The notes below the pieces were generated by a model. It did no database searches and was not told where the DNA came from. It saw only the letters and a list, made by a program, of their open reading frames with translations. Made by a program: the position numbers and the translations under genes. A DNA stretch of 57,532 nt from Comamonadaceae bacterium (lineage in GTDB: Bacteria; Pseudomonadota; Gammaproteobacteria; Burkholderiales; Burkholderiaceae_C): the NCBI GenBank assembly GCA_947446885.1, contig CANFHZ010000003.1, positions 1 to 57,532 on the forward strand, given 5' to 3'. Shown here piece by piece: positions 17,651-29,854 of the stretch; positions within the stretch are counted from its first letter, which is position 1; each line of letters begins with the position of its first letter.

Positions 17651-19102
17651 TCAGTGGCTGGCGCGGCCGTCACCCGCAGCGCGGATGAGGGGACTCATCA
17701 GAGAGGATTCCATGGGCAGGCCGATCAGCGTGGATTGCAAAGCCGCCTCGGCCAGCCAAAACTGCTCCTGCGCCGCAATCGCGGCTATGACGCTGGCAGT
17801 CTGGGCACGTGCGTCAGCCAGCAGCTCAAACACCCCGATCAGCATGCCGTTGTAGCGCAGCAGGTTTTCCTCGCCGATCAATTGCTGCGTGGGCACAACG
17901 TCGTCCCGGTAATGCGCAGCGATATCCCACGCCGTGCGGTAAGCCGAATAACTCTCGCGCAAATGGGAGCCCGCAGCGCGTGTAGTGGCTTGCAGATTCT
18001 GGGCCGCTGCCAGCGTTCGGGCGTTCATGGCTGCGCGTCGCTGGTCACCCGCATCCAACACCGGAACACGCACGCTGAGCTGTACGCCGGTACGCGCGGT
18101 CGTCGTTGCGGCGGCGTTGTCGAATACGGTGTCGGCGCGCAAACCCAGCTCGATATCGCCCAGGCTGTGGATGTTCTCCAATCCTTGCGCCGCAGCCTGC
18201 ACCTGCAGCGCGGCTTGCGCCAGCCGGATGTCCAGGCGGCCCTCGCTGGCGCTGCGGGCGGCGGCTTGTGGCTCCATGGTTTGTTTGGGTAGGTCGGGCA
18301 GCCGGTCGGGTAAACGCAGCAAGGCCGCTTGCGCATCGCGCAAACCCAGCGCCCGCACCAGTGCCTCCCGGGTGGCGGTCTGCGCGTGTTGTGCGGCCGC
18401 CCACTGGGCCATGGCCTCGGCGTAAAAGGCGTGCTCCCGCGCCCTTTGCAAGCGGGTGAAATTACCGGCAGCCTGCATGCGACGGGCCAGCTCGGCACTG
18501 GCTTGCGCGCTTTCCTGTACCTGTGCGGCGTAGGCCAGGTTTTGCTGGGCCGCCACCGCGCGCACCCAGGCCTGCCGCACCTGTGTGACGTGCGCGACCA
18601 CGCTGGCTGCGAGCAGCAGTTCCTGCCGCGCAAGTTCTGCGTCTGCGGTCTTGCGGCGCTGGGGCAGCGTGAGCAGATCCAGCAGGCCAAATGAAATGCT
18701 GCGCCCGATCTCCAGCTCACTCCCGTAGACCAATCGCTCCAGGCTGATCAGCGGGTTGGCGAGGCGCCCACCCTGTGCGGCTTGCGCTGCATCGCCCGCG
18801 TGCTGGGCCAGCAGCGCCTGTAGCGCCGGGCTGTTGACCAGCGCCAAGCGCACTGCCTTGTCGCGCGTGAGTGTTTGGGCCAGCAAGTCGGCTGCGGCGC
18901 GGTCCATGGCCTCGCGTTGTGCTTCGTCGCGCGCCAGCACCAACGCGCCCTGGGTGAAGGCGCCGGCCTGCTGGTTGGTGCGTGCCACAGTCTGCTCAAA
19001 ATTCGCACTGGTGCAGGCTGTCAAAGCCAACGCGCAAGCCAGCCCTGCTGTCCACGTCATACGGTGCATGCCGCGTTCGTAAGGGAGGGGTGGGTTGCTC
19101 AT
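17651..19102 (-). CDS. TolC-family outer-membrane lipoprotein
   Basis: 483 residues. The leader ends in the lipobox ALTAC, so the mature protein is a lipoprotein. The body is Ala/Gln-rich, largely helical, with two similar repeats as in OEP/TolC efflux channels. No RND or MFP partner is in the window, so the pump it serves is unknown; the cluster suggests copper or silver. The start ATG at 19102 overlaps the previous stop (ATGA); an alternative ATG at 19069 lies just before the signal peptide. Confidence 0.83.
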   Translation of the reverse strand: MSNPPLPYERGMHRMTWTAGLACALALTACTSANFEQTVARTNQQAGAFTQGALVLARDEAQREAMDRAAADLLAQTLTRDKAVRLALVNSPALQALLAQHAGDAAQAAQGGRLANPLISLERLVYGSELEIGRSISFGLLDLLTLPQRRKTADAELARQELLLAASVVAHVTQVRQAWVRAVAAQQNLAYAAQVQESAQASAELARRMQAAGNFTRLQRAREHAFYAEAMAQWAAAQHAQTATREALVRALGLRDAQAALLRLPDRLPDLPKQTMEPQAAARSASEGRLDIRLAQAALQVQAAAQGLENIHSLGDIELGLRADTVFDNAAATTTARTGVQLSVRVPVLDAGDQRRAAMNARTLAAAQNLQATTRAAGSHLRESYSAYRTAWDIAAHYRDDVVPTQQLIGEENLLRYNGMLIGVFELLADARAQTASVIAAIAAQEQFWLAEAALQSTLIGLPMESSLMSPLIRAAGDGRASH

Positions 19103-19437
19103 GGTGTGGTGGGCACGGCGGTGCGCTGGGGTATATGGGGCGTTGCCTCTGCGGTATCCGCCTGCGCAGCGGCACGCGCTTGGGCTGCCTCTTTGGCGTA
19201 GGCCCGCCAACCACCCACTGCACGCACGGTGTCATTCACCGCAGGCCAGGGCGCCAGCACTGCGTCGGCAAAGCCTTGGTATTGCATAAATACCGAGCGG
19301 TAAACCAGCTCCTGCGCAGGGGCGGGAATCACCGCTGCTGGTTGCGCCCACGCGTTCATATGCAGAGCCCATGCGGGCAGTAGCACCAGATGCCGCGCTA
19401 CGGCATAGCCACTGCTTGTCGTGAAAAATCTATTCAT
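19099..19437 (-). CDS. Small exported protein of the copper cluster
   Basis: 112 residues with an N-terminal hydrophobic export segment ending near AWAQP, then a conserved-looking core ELVYRSVFMQYQGF and VGGWRAYAKEAAQA. I recall similar short proteins next to TolC genes in Burkholderiales metal-resistance clusters, but no function is known. The start ATG 19437 has GAGG upstream, and the stop overlaps the TolC-like gene start, so the two are translationally coupled. Confidence 0.65.
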   Translation of the reverse strand: MNRFFTTSSGYAVARHLVLLPAWALHMNAWAQPAAVIPAPAQELVYRSVFMQYQGFADAVLAPWPAVNDTVRAVGGWRAYAKEAAQARAAAQADTAEATPHIPQRTAVPTTP

Positions 19438-19547
19438 ACCGTCCTCGATGTACGCCATAGCCCAAAGCCTTGCAGTGCGCTACAGCAGCGCATGCGGCGA
19501 AAAAACTTGGCATGGGAAAAGATGCGCGCAGAAAGCACGCATGAACG

Positions 19548-19955
19548 CTAGCTGCGGGCGATTCGGGGAGGCGGATCGAGAGTGGGCGGGGTGTGACTGT
19601 CCGGCGCAGACGGCTGGAAGGGCAGCCAGCTCGACTTTGGCAGGGCGGGCATCCAGGCTGTCAGATGGGGCGTAAGCAGCGCGACCGTACAGCAGTCCGC
19701 CGTATGGGCGCACGCATGTGGAGTGGTACTACTTTGGCTGGCGTGGGCATCGGGCGTATTTGCCGGCAGATGGGAATGGGCTTCGCGGCGGTCATGACCA
19801 CCATGTACGTGCACGGGTGGCGTTATCTCTTCTGTGTGTGCAGTGGTCGGCGGGCGACTTTCATCGCAGCAAGTCTGCCACGCCGCTGCCATGCCCTGCA
19901 TAGGCAGGCTCATGGCCAGCAACAGGGTGATCAGCAAGCGGTACACGGGGTGCAT
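19548..19955 (-). CDS. Cys/His-rich exported protein (CzcI-like)
   Basis: 135 residues: a clear signal peptide (RLLITLLLAMSLPMQGMAAA), then a region rich in likely metal ligands (TCC, HVHGGHD, HSH, CAHTADCC) and a Pro-rich tail. The layout resembles CzcI/CnrI-type accessory proteins of metal efflux loci, though similarity is by composition rather than a defined motif. The 5' end overlaps the 3' end of the guanine deaminase gene by 95 bases on the same strand. It is the likely first gene of the copper cluster. Confidence 0.62.
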   Translation of the reverse strand: MHPVYRLLITLLLAMSLPMQGMAAAWQTCCDESRPPTTAHTEEITPPVHVHGGHDRREAHSHLPANTPDAHASQSSTTPHACAHTADCCTVALLTPHLTAWMPALPKSSWLPFQPSAPDSHTPPTLDPPPRIARS

Positions 19956-21285
19956 GCGAAGAATGTAGCACGGCATCCACCACCTGCCCCTGCACCAGGG
20001 TATGCGCCACCGCCCGGTCGTCCCCCAGCACGATCAGCGCAAACAGCAGCTCGTCCAGGCTGGATGCCTGGGCGGTACGCCGCGCCAGTAAAGGCGTGGC
20101 GCGCGGGTTGATGGCGATGAAATCAGCCTCGCAGCCGGGTAGCAGATTGCCCACCACGCCACCCAAACCCAGGGCCTGCGCCGCACCCGCCGTGTGCCGC
20201 CACCAGAGGGCGGCGGGCGGCATGCTGATGCCGGTCTTCGCCTGGCCTTCGCGGCCCACGTAATAAGCCGCCAGCATAGTCTGAAAAGGCGAGAAGCTGG
20301 TGCCGCCACCCACGTCACTGGCCAGGCCGTAGCGCATGTGTGCTGCGTCGGCGGCGGCAAAGTCAAAATAACCGCTGCCCAGAAACAGGTTGCTGGTGGG
20401 GCAGACCGCGGCCGCTGCGCCGCGCTCGCGCATCAGGGCGCGGTCATTGGCGTCGAAGTGGATGCAGTGCGCATAGACGGCGCGTTCACGCAAAAGGCCG
20501 CAGTCGGCATAAACGCCCAGATAACTACCAGCCTGCGGAAAAAGTTCCTGCACCCAACGGACCTCGTCCAGGTTTTCCGAAACATGCGATTGCACCCAGA
20601 CGTTGGGGTAGGCGCGGGCGATTTCGCCCGCGCCGCGCAGCTGCGCCTCGGAGCAGGTCGGTGCAAAGCGCGGGGTGATGGCATAGCCCAGGCGGTCCAC
20701 GCCGTGCCAGCGGCGCAGCAGGTCTTCTGTATCGCGCAGGCTTTGTTCGGTGTCGTCGCGTACGCCGTCTGGGCTGTGGCGGTCTTGCAAAACTTTTCCG
20801 GTGATCAGGCGTATACGGCGGGTCTGCGCGGCCTGCATCAGCGCTGTCACCGATGCCGGGTGCGAGGTGGCGAATGCCAGCGCGCTTGTCACACCGTTGC
20901 GCAGCAACTCCGCGAGAAAGAAATCGGCCGCCGCCTGCGCGTGTGCGGGGTCGGCAAAGCGGGCTTCTTCGACAAAGGTGTAGCGCGTGAGCCAGGGCAA
21001 GAGCCCCTCGGCGGGCGAGCCGATCACATCGGTTTGCGGGTAGTGGATATGCATGTCCACAAAGCCGGGTGCCAGCAGCAGCTCGGGCCAGTGCGTGGGC
21101 CTAAGGTAGCTAAAGCGCGCCGCCAGGTCCTGGTGCGCACCGACCGCCAGCACGCGTGCCACGCCGTCCGCGCCGGTATGCGTGACCAGCAAGCCGTCGG
21201 CCACGTAGCGCGGCTGCTGCGCCGCATCGAACCACAACATAGCGGCACGCCAGGCCTTCTCACCTGTGCTGACGGATGCGTTCAT
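19861..21285 (-). CDS. guaD: Guanine deaminase
   Basis: 474 residues of an amidohydrolase: FVDMHIHYPQTDVIG carries the metal-binding HxH, followed by SHVSEN, YAHCIHF and LASDVGGGTSFS with the metal-ligand Asp. It hydrolyses guanine to xanthine and ammonia, which feeds the xanthine dehydrogenase encoded just upstream in the operon. The start overlaps the xdhB stop (ATGA). About 35 C-terminal residues after VQGQVVDA look non-conserved and reach into the next gene, as if the ancestral stop were lost. Confidence 0.92.
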   Translation of the reverse strand: MNASVSTGEKAWRAAMLWFDAAQQPRYVADGLLVTHTGADGVARVLAVGAHQDLAARFSYLRPTHWPELLLAPGFVDMHIHYPQTDVIGSPAEGLLPWLTRYTFVEEARFADPAHAQAAADFFLAELLRNGVTSALAFATSHPASVTALMQAAQTRRIRLITGKVLQDRHSPDGVRDDTEQSLRDTEDLLRRWHGVDRLGYAITPRFAPTCSEAQLRGAGEIARAYPNVWVQSHVSENLDEVRWVQELFPQAGSYLGVYADCGLLRERAVYAHCIHFDANDRALMRERGAAAAVCPTSNLFLGSGYFDFAAADAAHMRYGLASDVGGGTSFSPFQTMLAAYYVGREGQAKTGISMPPAALWWRHTAGAAQALGLGGVVGNLLPGCEADFIAINPRATPLLARRTAQASSLDELLFALIVLGDDRAVAHTLVQGQVVDAVLHSSHAPRVPLADHPVAGHEPAYAGHGSGVADLLR

Positions 21286-23566
21286 TGCAGTGCTTCCAGC
21301 ACACGCTGCGGCGTGGCGGGTGCGTTGAGCTGCAGCGCCTGCGTGCTGTTGCCGGTGCGGCTGCGCGCCTGCGCGACCGCATCGCGCAGCGCCTCCAGCA
21401 CACTGAGGGCCAGCATGAAGGGCGGCTCACCCACGGCTTTGCTGCCGCCCACGTTGTCTTCGCGGTTGGGCTCGTGCCACAGCGTGATGTGAAAGTGCGC
21501 CGGCGTGTCGCCGATGGTGGGGATTTTGTAGGTGCTGGGCGCATGGGTGCGTAGCCGGCCTTGCGCATCCCAGACCAGTTCTTCGGTGGTCAGCCAGCCC
21601 ATGCCCTGGATGAAGCCGCCTTCGATCTGACCGATGTCAATGGCGCGGTGCAGCGGCGTGCCGACGTCGTGCAGGATGTCCACGCGCAGCACCTTGGTTT
21701 CGCCGGTGAGCGTATCGATGGCCACCTCGGTGCAGGCCGCGCCGTAGGCAAAGTAATAAAAGGGGCGGCCGCTGAGGGTGGCTTTGTCGTAATGGATTTT
21801 GGGCGTGCGGTAAAAGCCGTCGCTCCACAGTTGCACCCGCTGCGCATAGGCCAGGGGTATCAGGCTGGCAAAGCTGCGGGTCTGCGTGGGGCTGTGGACC
21901 TGGTCATCGGCAAAGCGCACCGCGCTGGCGCTGCAGCCATCCAGGTCGGCGACAAACTGCGCCAGCCGGTCGCGCACCTGCAGCGCGGCGCGCTCGGCGG
22001 CGCGGCCGTTCAGGTCGGTGCCCGCAGAGGCCGCCGTGGCGCTGGCGTTGGGCACTTTGTCGGTATCGCTGGCGTTGACTTTGACCCGTGCAGGCCTGAG
22101 GCCCAGCACATGCGCCACGATCAATCCCACCTTGGTGTGCAGGCCCTGGCCCATCTCGGTGCCGCCATGGTTCACCAGCACGCTGCCGTCGGTGTACACA
22201 TGCACCAAAGCGCCGGCCTGGTTGAACTGGGTGGCGGTGAAGCTGATGCCGAACTTCACCGGTGTAAGCGCTAACCCGCGCTGCAGGACCGGTTGCGTGG
22301 CGTTCCAAGCGGCGATCTCAGCGCGGCGCGCGTGGTATTCACAGTCGTTTGCCAGCTGGGCGATCAGCGGCTGCAAGATGTTGTCCTCCACCGCCATGCC
22401 GTAGTGCGTGGTGTTGCGCTCAATTGTTCCGTACAGATTACGCACGCGCACATCCAGCGGGTCCAGGCCCAGCGCCCGGGCGATGTCGCCCAGAATCACT
22501 TCGGTCACCACCATGCCCTGCGGTCCACCGAAGCCACGGAATGCCGTATGGCTTTGCTTGTGGGTTTTGCAGCGGTAGGAGTCGATCGCCACATGCTCTA
22601 AAAAATACGCGTTGTCGGTGTGGAAGATGGCGCGGTCGGCCACCGGGCCGCTCAGGTCGGCGCTGAAGCCGCAATCCACCAGTTGTGTGACCTGCAGGCC
22701 CAGAATCCGGCCGCTGGCATCAAAGCCCACGTGGTAGTCGTAGCTGAATGGATGGCGCTTGCCGGTGACCATGAAGTCGTCATCGCGGTCCAAGCGCAGC
22801 TTGACCGGCCGCCCTACTTTGTGCGCCGCCAGCGCCGCCCACACCGCCAGATGCCCGGACTGCGTTTCCTTGCCGCCAAAACCCCCGCCCATGCGGCGGC
22901 AGACCACGCGCACCGCGTGCAGCGGAATGCCCAGCGCGTGTGCCACCCAGTGCTGCACCTCGCCGGGGTGCTGGGTGCTGCTGTGGATCAGCCACTGCCC
23001 GTCTTCCTGCGGGAGCGCGTAGGCGATTTGCCCCTCCAGATAAAAGTGCTCCTGTCCACCTACGTCTAGGGTGCCACGCAAAACATGGGGTGCCGCCGCC
23101 AGCGCCTGCGCCGCATCGCCCCGGCGCACATGCACCGGCGGCAAAACCCAGTGCTGCTGCGCTACCGCGTCGCGCACATGCAGGACGGCGGGCAGGGGTT
23201 CGATGTCCGGGCGCACCAGCTGCGCGGCGTAGCGCGCACGGTGGTGGCTGTCGGCCACCACCAGTCCCATGACATTGCCCACGTGCTGCACCGTTCTGTC
23301 CGCAAAAATCGCCTCGTCGTGCGCAAAGTTGGCCAGCAGATGGTCACCCGGAATATCCGCAGAATCCACCAGCACATGCACACCCCGCGTGGCCATGGCG
23401 GCGGCGCTGTCCATGCCGCGCACCCGCCCGTGCGCCAGCGGCGAAAGGATGGGCGCAGCGTGCAGCGTACCGGCCACTTCCGGCAGATCGTCGATGTACT
23501 GGGCGCGTCCGTCGATATGGCGGGCCGCGCTTTCGTGGTGCGCCGGAATCGCAGTCGAGGGCGTGC

Positions 23567-23570
<4 letters not shown>
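21282..23570 (-). CDS. xdhB: Xanthine dehydrogenase, molybdopterin-binding subunit
   Basis: 762 residues. Signatures include GGGFGGKETQSG, FRGFGGPQGM, GTEMGQGLHTK (molybdopterin contacts) and the catalytic-Glu segment KAVGEPPFMLALSVLEA. It oxidises hypoxanthine and xanthine to urate. The start ATG 23570 overlaps the stop of xdhA and the stop overlaps guaD, giving a tightly coupled xdhA-xdhB-guaD operon. No xdhC, the usual cofactor-insertion gene, lies in this operon or elsewhere in the window. Confidence 0.95.
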
Positions 23571-25051
<1,481 letters not shown>

Positions 25052-25100
25052 AGGGCGGGCGCGCAGGGGCGGCACAAGTGCAAAGATGGCTACAGTTTAG

Positions 25101-26189
<1,089 letters not shown>

Positions 26190-26263
26190 GGCAAGAACGT
26201 CCCTGGCGCCTTGCCAGGCAAGCCGTGCAGGCGACCTGGGTGCGGCTCGCGCGCGGCTTTTGC

Positions 26264-27877
26264 TCAGGCGGCCCGTTTGGCCAGCACCCCGTCAAGCCAG
26301 TCGCTGCGCATCACCGGCACGGCGGTGATGAGCTTCTCGGTGTAGGGGTGGAAGGGGCCGTCAAAGATGCGGCTGGTGTCGTCGAAGGCCACAAAAGACC
26401 CTTGCAGCATGACGGCGGTGCGGTGGGCGATGCGGTGTACCACGTCGAGGTCGTGGGTGATCAGCACATAGCTCAGGCGCAGCTCGGCTTGCAGGCGGCG
26501 CAGCAACTTCAAAATTTCCTCAGCCACCAAGGGATCCAGCGCGGAGGTGGGTTCGTCCAGAATAATCAAGTCGGGTTTGGCCGCCAGGGCACGCGCAATG
26601 CATACGCGCTGCTTCTGGCCACCGGAGAGCTGACCCGGGCGGCGCGTCAAAAAGTCGCGCGGTAGCTCCACCAAATCCAGCAGCTCTTCGGCGCGCCGCC
26701 GCACGGCCGCCGCATCCAGGCCGAAATAAAACGCAGCCGGACGGCCAATGATGTCCAACACGCTTTGGCGTGGGTTGATGGCCACGTCGGGAATCTGGTA
26801 AACCAATTGGACGCAGCGCTTGAGGTCTTTGCTGCGCTCGGCCAAGGTTTTGGGCAGCGCCTGGCCCTTGAACGTAATCTGGCCGCCTGTGGGTGGCAGC
26901 AGCCCGGTGACCACCCGGGCCAGCGTCGATTTGCCCGAGCCGGATTCGCCCACCACAGCCACGGTCTCGCCCACCCGGACGTCCAGACTCACGTCGTTGA
27001 TGACCTTGAAACTTCCGTACGCGGCATAGATCTTGTCGATCTTCAAAATGGTTTGATCCTGCACGGACGATGCCGAGGCGCGCTCGTGCGCGGCGGCACC
27101 GCGTACTGCGACGAGACGTGCGGAATATTCTTGCGTGGGCGCTTGCAGCACGCCGTCTACGGTGCCTTCTTCCACTTCTTCGCCGTGGCGCAATACCTTG
27201 ATGCGGTCGGCCACCTGCGCCACCACCGCCAGGTCGTGGGTGATGTACAGCGCGGCGGTACCGAACTCGCGTATCAGCGACTTGATCAGGATCAGCACTT
27301 CGATCTGGGTGGTCACGTCCAGCGCGGTGGTGGGTTCGTCGAGCACCAGAATGTCGGGACGGCAGGACATGGCCATGGCGGCCATGGCACGCTGCAACTG
27401 GCCACCAGAGGCCTGGTGCGGGTAGCGCCGGCCGAAGTTGTCGGGGTCGGGCAAATCCAGCGACTTGAACAGGCTGCGCGCCCAGGCTTCGGCCTCGCTG
27501 CGGCTCATGAGTTTGTGCAGCACCGGTGCTTCGCAGACCTGGTCCATGATGCTGTGGGCCGGGTTGAAAGCGGCGGCGGCAGACTGCGCCACGTAGGCAA
27601 TGCGCCGCCCGCGCACGGAACGCCGGCCTTCGGCGTCCTGGGTGCGCAAATCGATACCGTCAATTTCGATGGAGCCACCGGCGATATGCACACCCGCACG
27701 GGCATAGCCCATGGCCGCCAGGCCGATGGTGGACTTGCCAGCACCGCTCTCGCCGATCAGCCCCAGCACCTGGCCCGCGCGCAGTTCCAAGTCAACCGAT
27801 TTGACGATGGGCGCACCACTCATCACCGCGTCCAGCCGCAGGCCCTTCATCTGGAGAATTACTTTTTCAGTTGCCAT
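26264..27877 (-). CDS. ABC transporter, fused double ATP-binding protein (peptide type)
   Basis: 537 residues with two complete ATPase modules. The first has GESGAGKST, ASGGQLQRA and LVLDEPTTALD; the second has GESGSGKST, LSGGQKQRV and LILDEPTSALD. This is a DppD-DppF type fusion, as in GsiA. It powers the importer encoded by the three upstream genes. The start ATG 27877 is one base past the permease stop with GGAG upstream. It is the last gene of the minus-strand block and converges with the deaminase gene. Confidence 0.94.
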   Translation of the reverse strand: MATEKVILQMKGLRLDAVMSGAPIVKSVDLELRAGQVLGLIGESGAGKSTIGLAAMGYARAGVHIAGGSIEIDGIDLRTQDAEGRRSVRGRRIAYVAQSAAAAFNPAHSIMDQVCEAPVLHKLMSRSEAEAWARSLFKSLDLPDPDNFGRRYPHQASGGQLQRAMAAMAMSCRPDILVLDEPTTALDVTTQIEVLILIKSLIREFGTAALYITHDLAVVAQVADRIKVLRHGEEVEEGTVDGVLQAPTQEYSARLVAVRGAAAHERASASSVQDQTILKIDKIYAAYGSFKVINDVSLDVRVGETVAVVGESGSGKSTLARVVTGLLPPTGGQITFKGQALPKTLAERSKDLKRCVQLVYQIPDVAINPRQSVLDIIGRPAAFYFGLDAAAVRRRAEELLDLVELPRDFLTRRPGQLSGGQKQRVCIARALAAKPDLIILDEPTSALDPLVAEEILKLLRRLQAELRLSYVLITHDLDVVHRIAHRTAVMLQGSFVAFDDTSRIFDGPFHPYTEKLITAVPVMRSDWLDGVLAKRAA

Positions 27878-27878
27878 T

Positions 27879-28712
27879 TCAGAGCTCCGCTTGCGCGCCC
27901 GAGGGACGCGCGTCAATGGACAACATCCAGTCGACCATCAGGTTGACCGACACCGTGAGCAGCGCAATCGCGGTGGCCGGATAAATCGGTGCCATCATGC
28001 CGAAATTGATCGCTGCAGCGTTCTCGCGCACCATGCCGCCCAGGTCAGCGTAGGGCGGCTGAATGCCCAGGCCGAGGAAGGACAAGCCCGCGATAAACAA
28101 GAAGTTGAAGCAAAACCGCAGCCCGAATTCCGAGACCAGCGGTGCCCAGGCGTTGGGCAGAATTTCGCGGGTAATCACCCACCACAGACCTTCGCCACGC
28201 AGGCGTGCGGCTTCGACATACTCCATCACATTCAGATTCATGCCCAGCGCCCGCGACAGGCGGAAGACACGGGTGGAGTCCAGCACCGCGATGGTGAGGA
28301 TCAGCACCGGAATGCTGGAGCCAAAGACGCCCAAAATGATCAAGGCAAAAATCAGGCTGGGGATGGACAGCATCACGTCAACCAGGCGCGAGAAGAAGGT
28401 GTCGACCCAGCCGCCCAGCACGGCGCTGACCAGCCCGGTCAGGATGCCGATCAAAAAGGAGAGTGCGGTAATCGCCAGTGCCACGCCAATCGTCATGCGG
28501 CTTCCGTACATCATGCGCGTGAGCATGTCGCGTCCGATCTGGTCGGCACCGAAAATCATTTTGGCTGATGGCTCATCCCAGGTTCCGCCGACGTTGGCCG
28601 ACTCGGAGTAGGGCGCGATCCAGGGCGTGAACAGCGAAACAACGATAAAGATTGCAACCACCGCCATACCGAAGGCGGCAGATGCGGTCAACTTGTGGCC
28701 GAAAAGTTTCAT
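27879..28712 (-). CDS. ABC transporter permease, DppC type
   Basis: 277 residues with an N-terminal membrane helix, a periplasmic stretch FGADQIGRDMLTRMMYGSR characteristic of DppC/OppC permeases, and five further helices. The EAA loop is VEYVEAARLRGEG-like (MEYVEAARLRGEGLWW). It forms the membrane channel with the preceding permease. The start ATG 28712 (MKLFGHK) is chosen by homology of the N-terminus; longer in-frame options overlap the upstream gene. Confidence 0.93.
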   Translation of the reverse strand: MKLFGHKLTASAAFGMAVVAIFIVVSLFTPWIAPYSESANVGGTWDEPSAKMIFGADQIGRDMLTRMMYGSRMTIGVALAITALSFLIGILTGLVSAVLGGWVDTFFSRLVDVMLSIPSLIFALIILGVFGSSIPVLILTIAVLDSTRVFRLSRALGMNLNVMEYVEAARLRGEGLWWVITREILPNAWAPLVSEFGLRFCFNFLFIAGLSFLGLGIQPPYADLGGMVRENAAAINFGMMAPIYPATAIALLTVSVNLMVDWMLSIDARPSGAQAEL

Positions 28713-28734
28713 GGTGTGTGCAAAAGAGAGGGGC

Positions 28735-29682
28735 TTAGCGCTGGTGGCGCAGGCGGGGGTTGACCACAATGACCAGGATGTCTGCCAGCGTGTTGAGCGT
28801 GACAAAAACGGTGGCGAAGGTCAGGCCACAGGCCTGGATGACCGGTACGTCCCGCTTGGAAACACCGTCCACCATGTACTGACCCAGCCCCGGGTAGACA
28901 AACACCGCCTCGATCACCACCACGCCGACCACCAGATAGGCCATGTTGAGTGCAATCACCGTGATGATGGGCGCTGCCGCGTTGGGAAGCGCGTGGCGCA
29001 CGATGACGCGGGCCCGGGGCGCGCCTTTCAGAAAGGCCATTTCAATATAGGGCGTGGACATCACGGACAGAACCGAGCTGCGCGTCATGCGCAGCATGTG
29101 CGCCGCGACCAGCAAGGTCAGCGTGAGCGCAGGCAGCGTTGTTTGGAACACCCGTTCACTGAAATCCATGTTTTTGGACACCATGGCCAGCGATGGGAAC
29201 CATTGGTATTCGACTGCGAAAAAAATGATCAGCAGGTAGGCAATGAAAAATTCGGGGAGTGAGATGGCAATCAGCGTCAGGATGTTGGACAAGCGGTCCG
29301 AGAGCTTGCCCTCATTGATGGCGGCCAAAATGCCCAGGCCCACCGACAGGGGAATCGCGATCACTGCCGCATAACCGGCCAGAAATAGGGTGTTGCGCAG
29401 GCGTGGCATCAAGTCGTCAACGATGACCCGCTTGTTTGTCAGGGCCACGCCCAGATCACCATGCAGCGCGCCGACCAACCAGTTCCAGTAGCGCAAATGC
29501 GCTGGTACGTCGAGCCCGAGTTCGCGGCGAAAAATCACCAGGGCTTCTGGGGTTGCGCCCTGACCCAGCACCGCAGACGCGACGTCGCCTGGCAGGATTT
29601 GCGTGCATACGAATATCAATACCGAAACTGCGAAAAGGGTCAAAACCCCGAGTAGCAGCCGGTTCACGATCAGCTTAGCCAT
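28735..29682 (-). CDS. ABC transporter permease, DppB type
   Basis: 315 residues with six membrane segments, the N-terminal FVCTQILPGDVA of DppB/OppB permeases, and the EAA loop IEMAFLKGAPRARVIVRHALPNA. It pairs with the DppC-type permease. A minus-strand terminator hairpin separates it from the substrate-binding-protein gene, a common way to keep permease levels below those of the binding protein. Confidence 0.94.
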   Translation of the reverse strand: MAKLIVNRLLLGVLTLFAVSVLIFVCTQILPGDVASAVLGQGATPEALVIFRRELGLDVPAHLRYWNWLVGALHGDLGVALTNKRVIVDDLMPRLRNTLFLAGYAAVIAIPLSVGLGILAAINEGKLSDRLSNILTLIAISLPEFFIAYLLIIFFAVEYQWFPSLAMVSKNMDFSERVFQTTLPALTLTLLVAAHMLRMTRSSVLSVMSTPYIEMAFLKGAPRARVIVRHALPNAAAPIITVIALNMAYLVVGVVVIEAVFVYPGLGQYMVDGVSKRDVPVIQACGLTFATVFVTLNTLADILVIVVNPRLRHQR

Positions 29683-29768
29683 GGAATGCCATCAGTCATA
29701 AAAGAGTTCGGTACAGGATCAGTGCGGTGCTTAGCATAACGCCATGACAAGGCCCGCACAGTGTGCCC

Positions 29769-29801
29769 AAAAAAAAAGGGCTGGGCGCAAGCCCAACCCT
29801 T
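29769..29801 (-). terminator. Terminator/attenuator between binding-protein and permease genes
   Basis: On the minus strand a nine-pair stem GGGTTGGGC/GCCCAGCCC (one G-T pair) with a four-base loop is followed by a long T run, 53 bases after the stop of the substrate-binding-protein gene. Partial read-through would give the downstream permeases lower expression. Confidence 0.85.
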
Positions 29802-29854
29802 TATCAGAGACCGAAAACGACGCCGACTGAAGTCAGACCGGCATCGCCAACGGT

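Noticed and set aside
26202-26218. CCTGGC/GCCAGG hairpin between convergent deaminase and ABC ATPase genes
   Set aside because: No T tract on either strand, so not a convincing terminator.
26765-27946. 393-codon open frame opposite the ABC ATPase
   Set aside because: Shadow of the highly conserved ATPase gene; low-complexity His/Gly composition.
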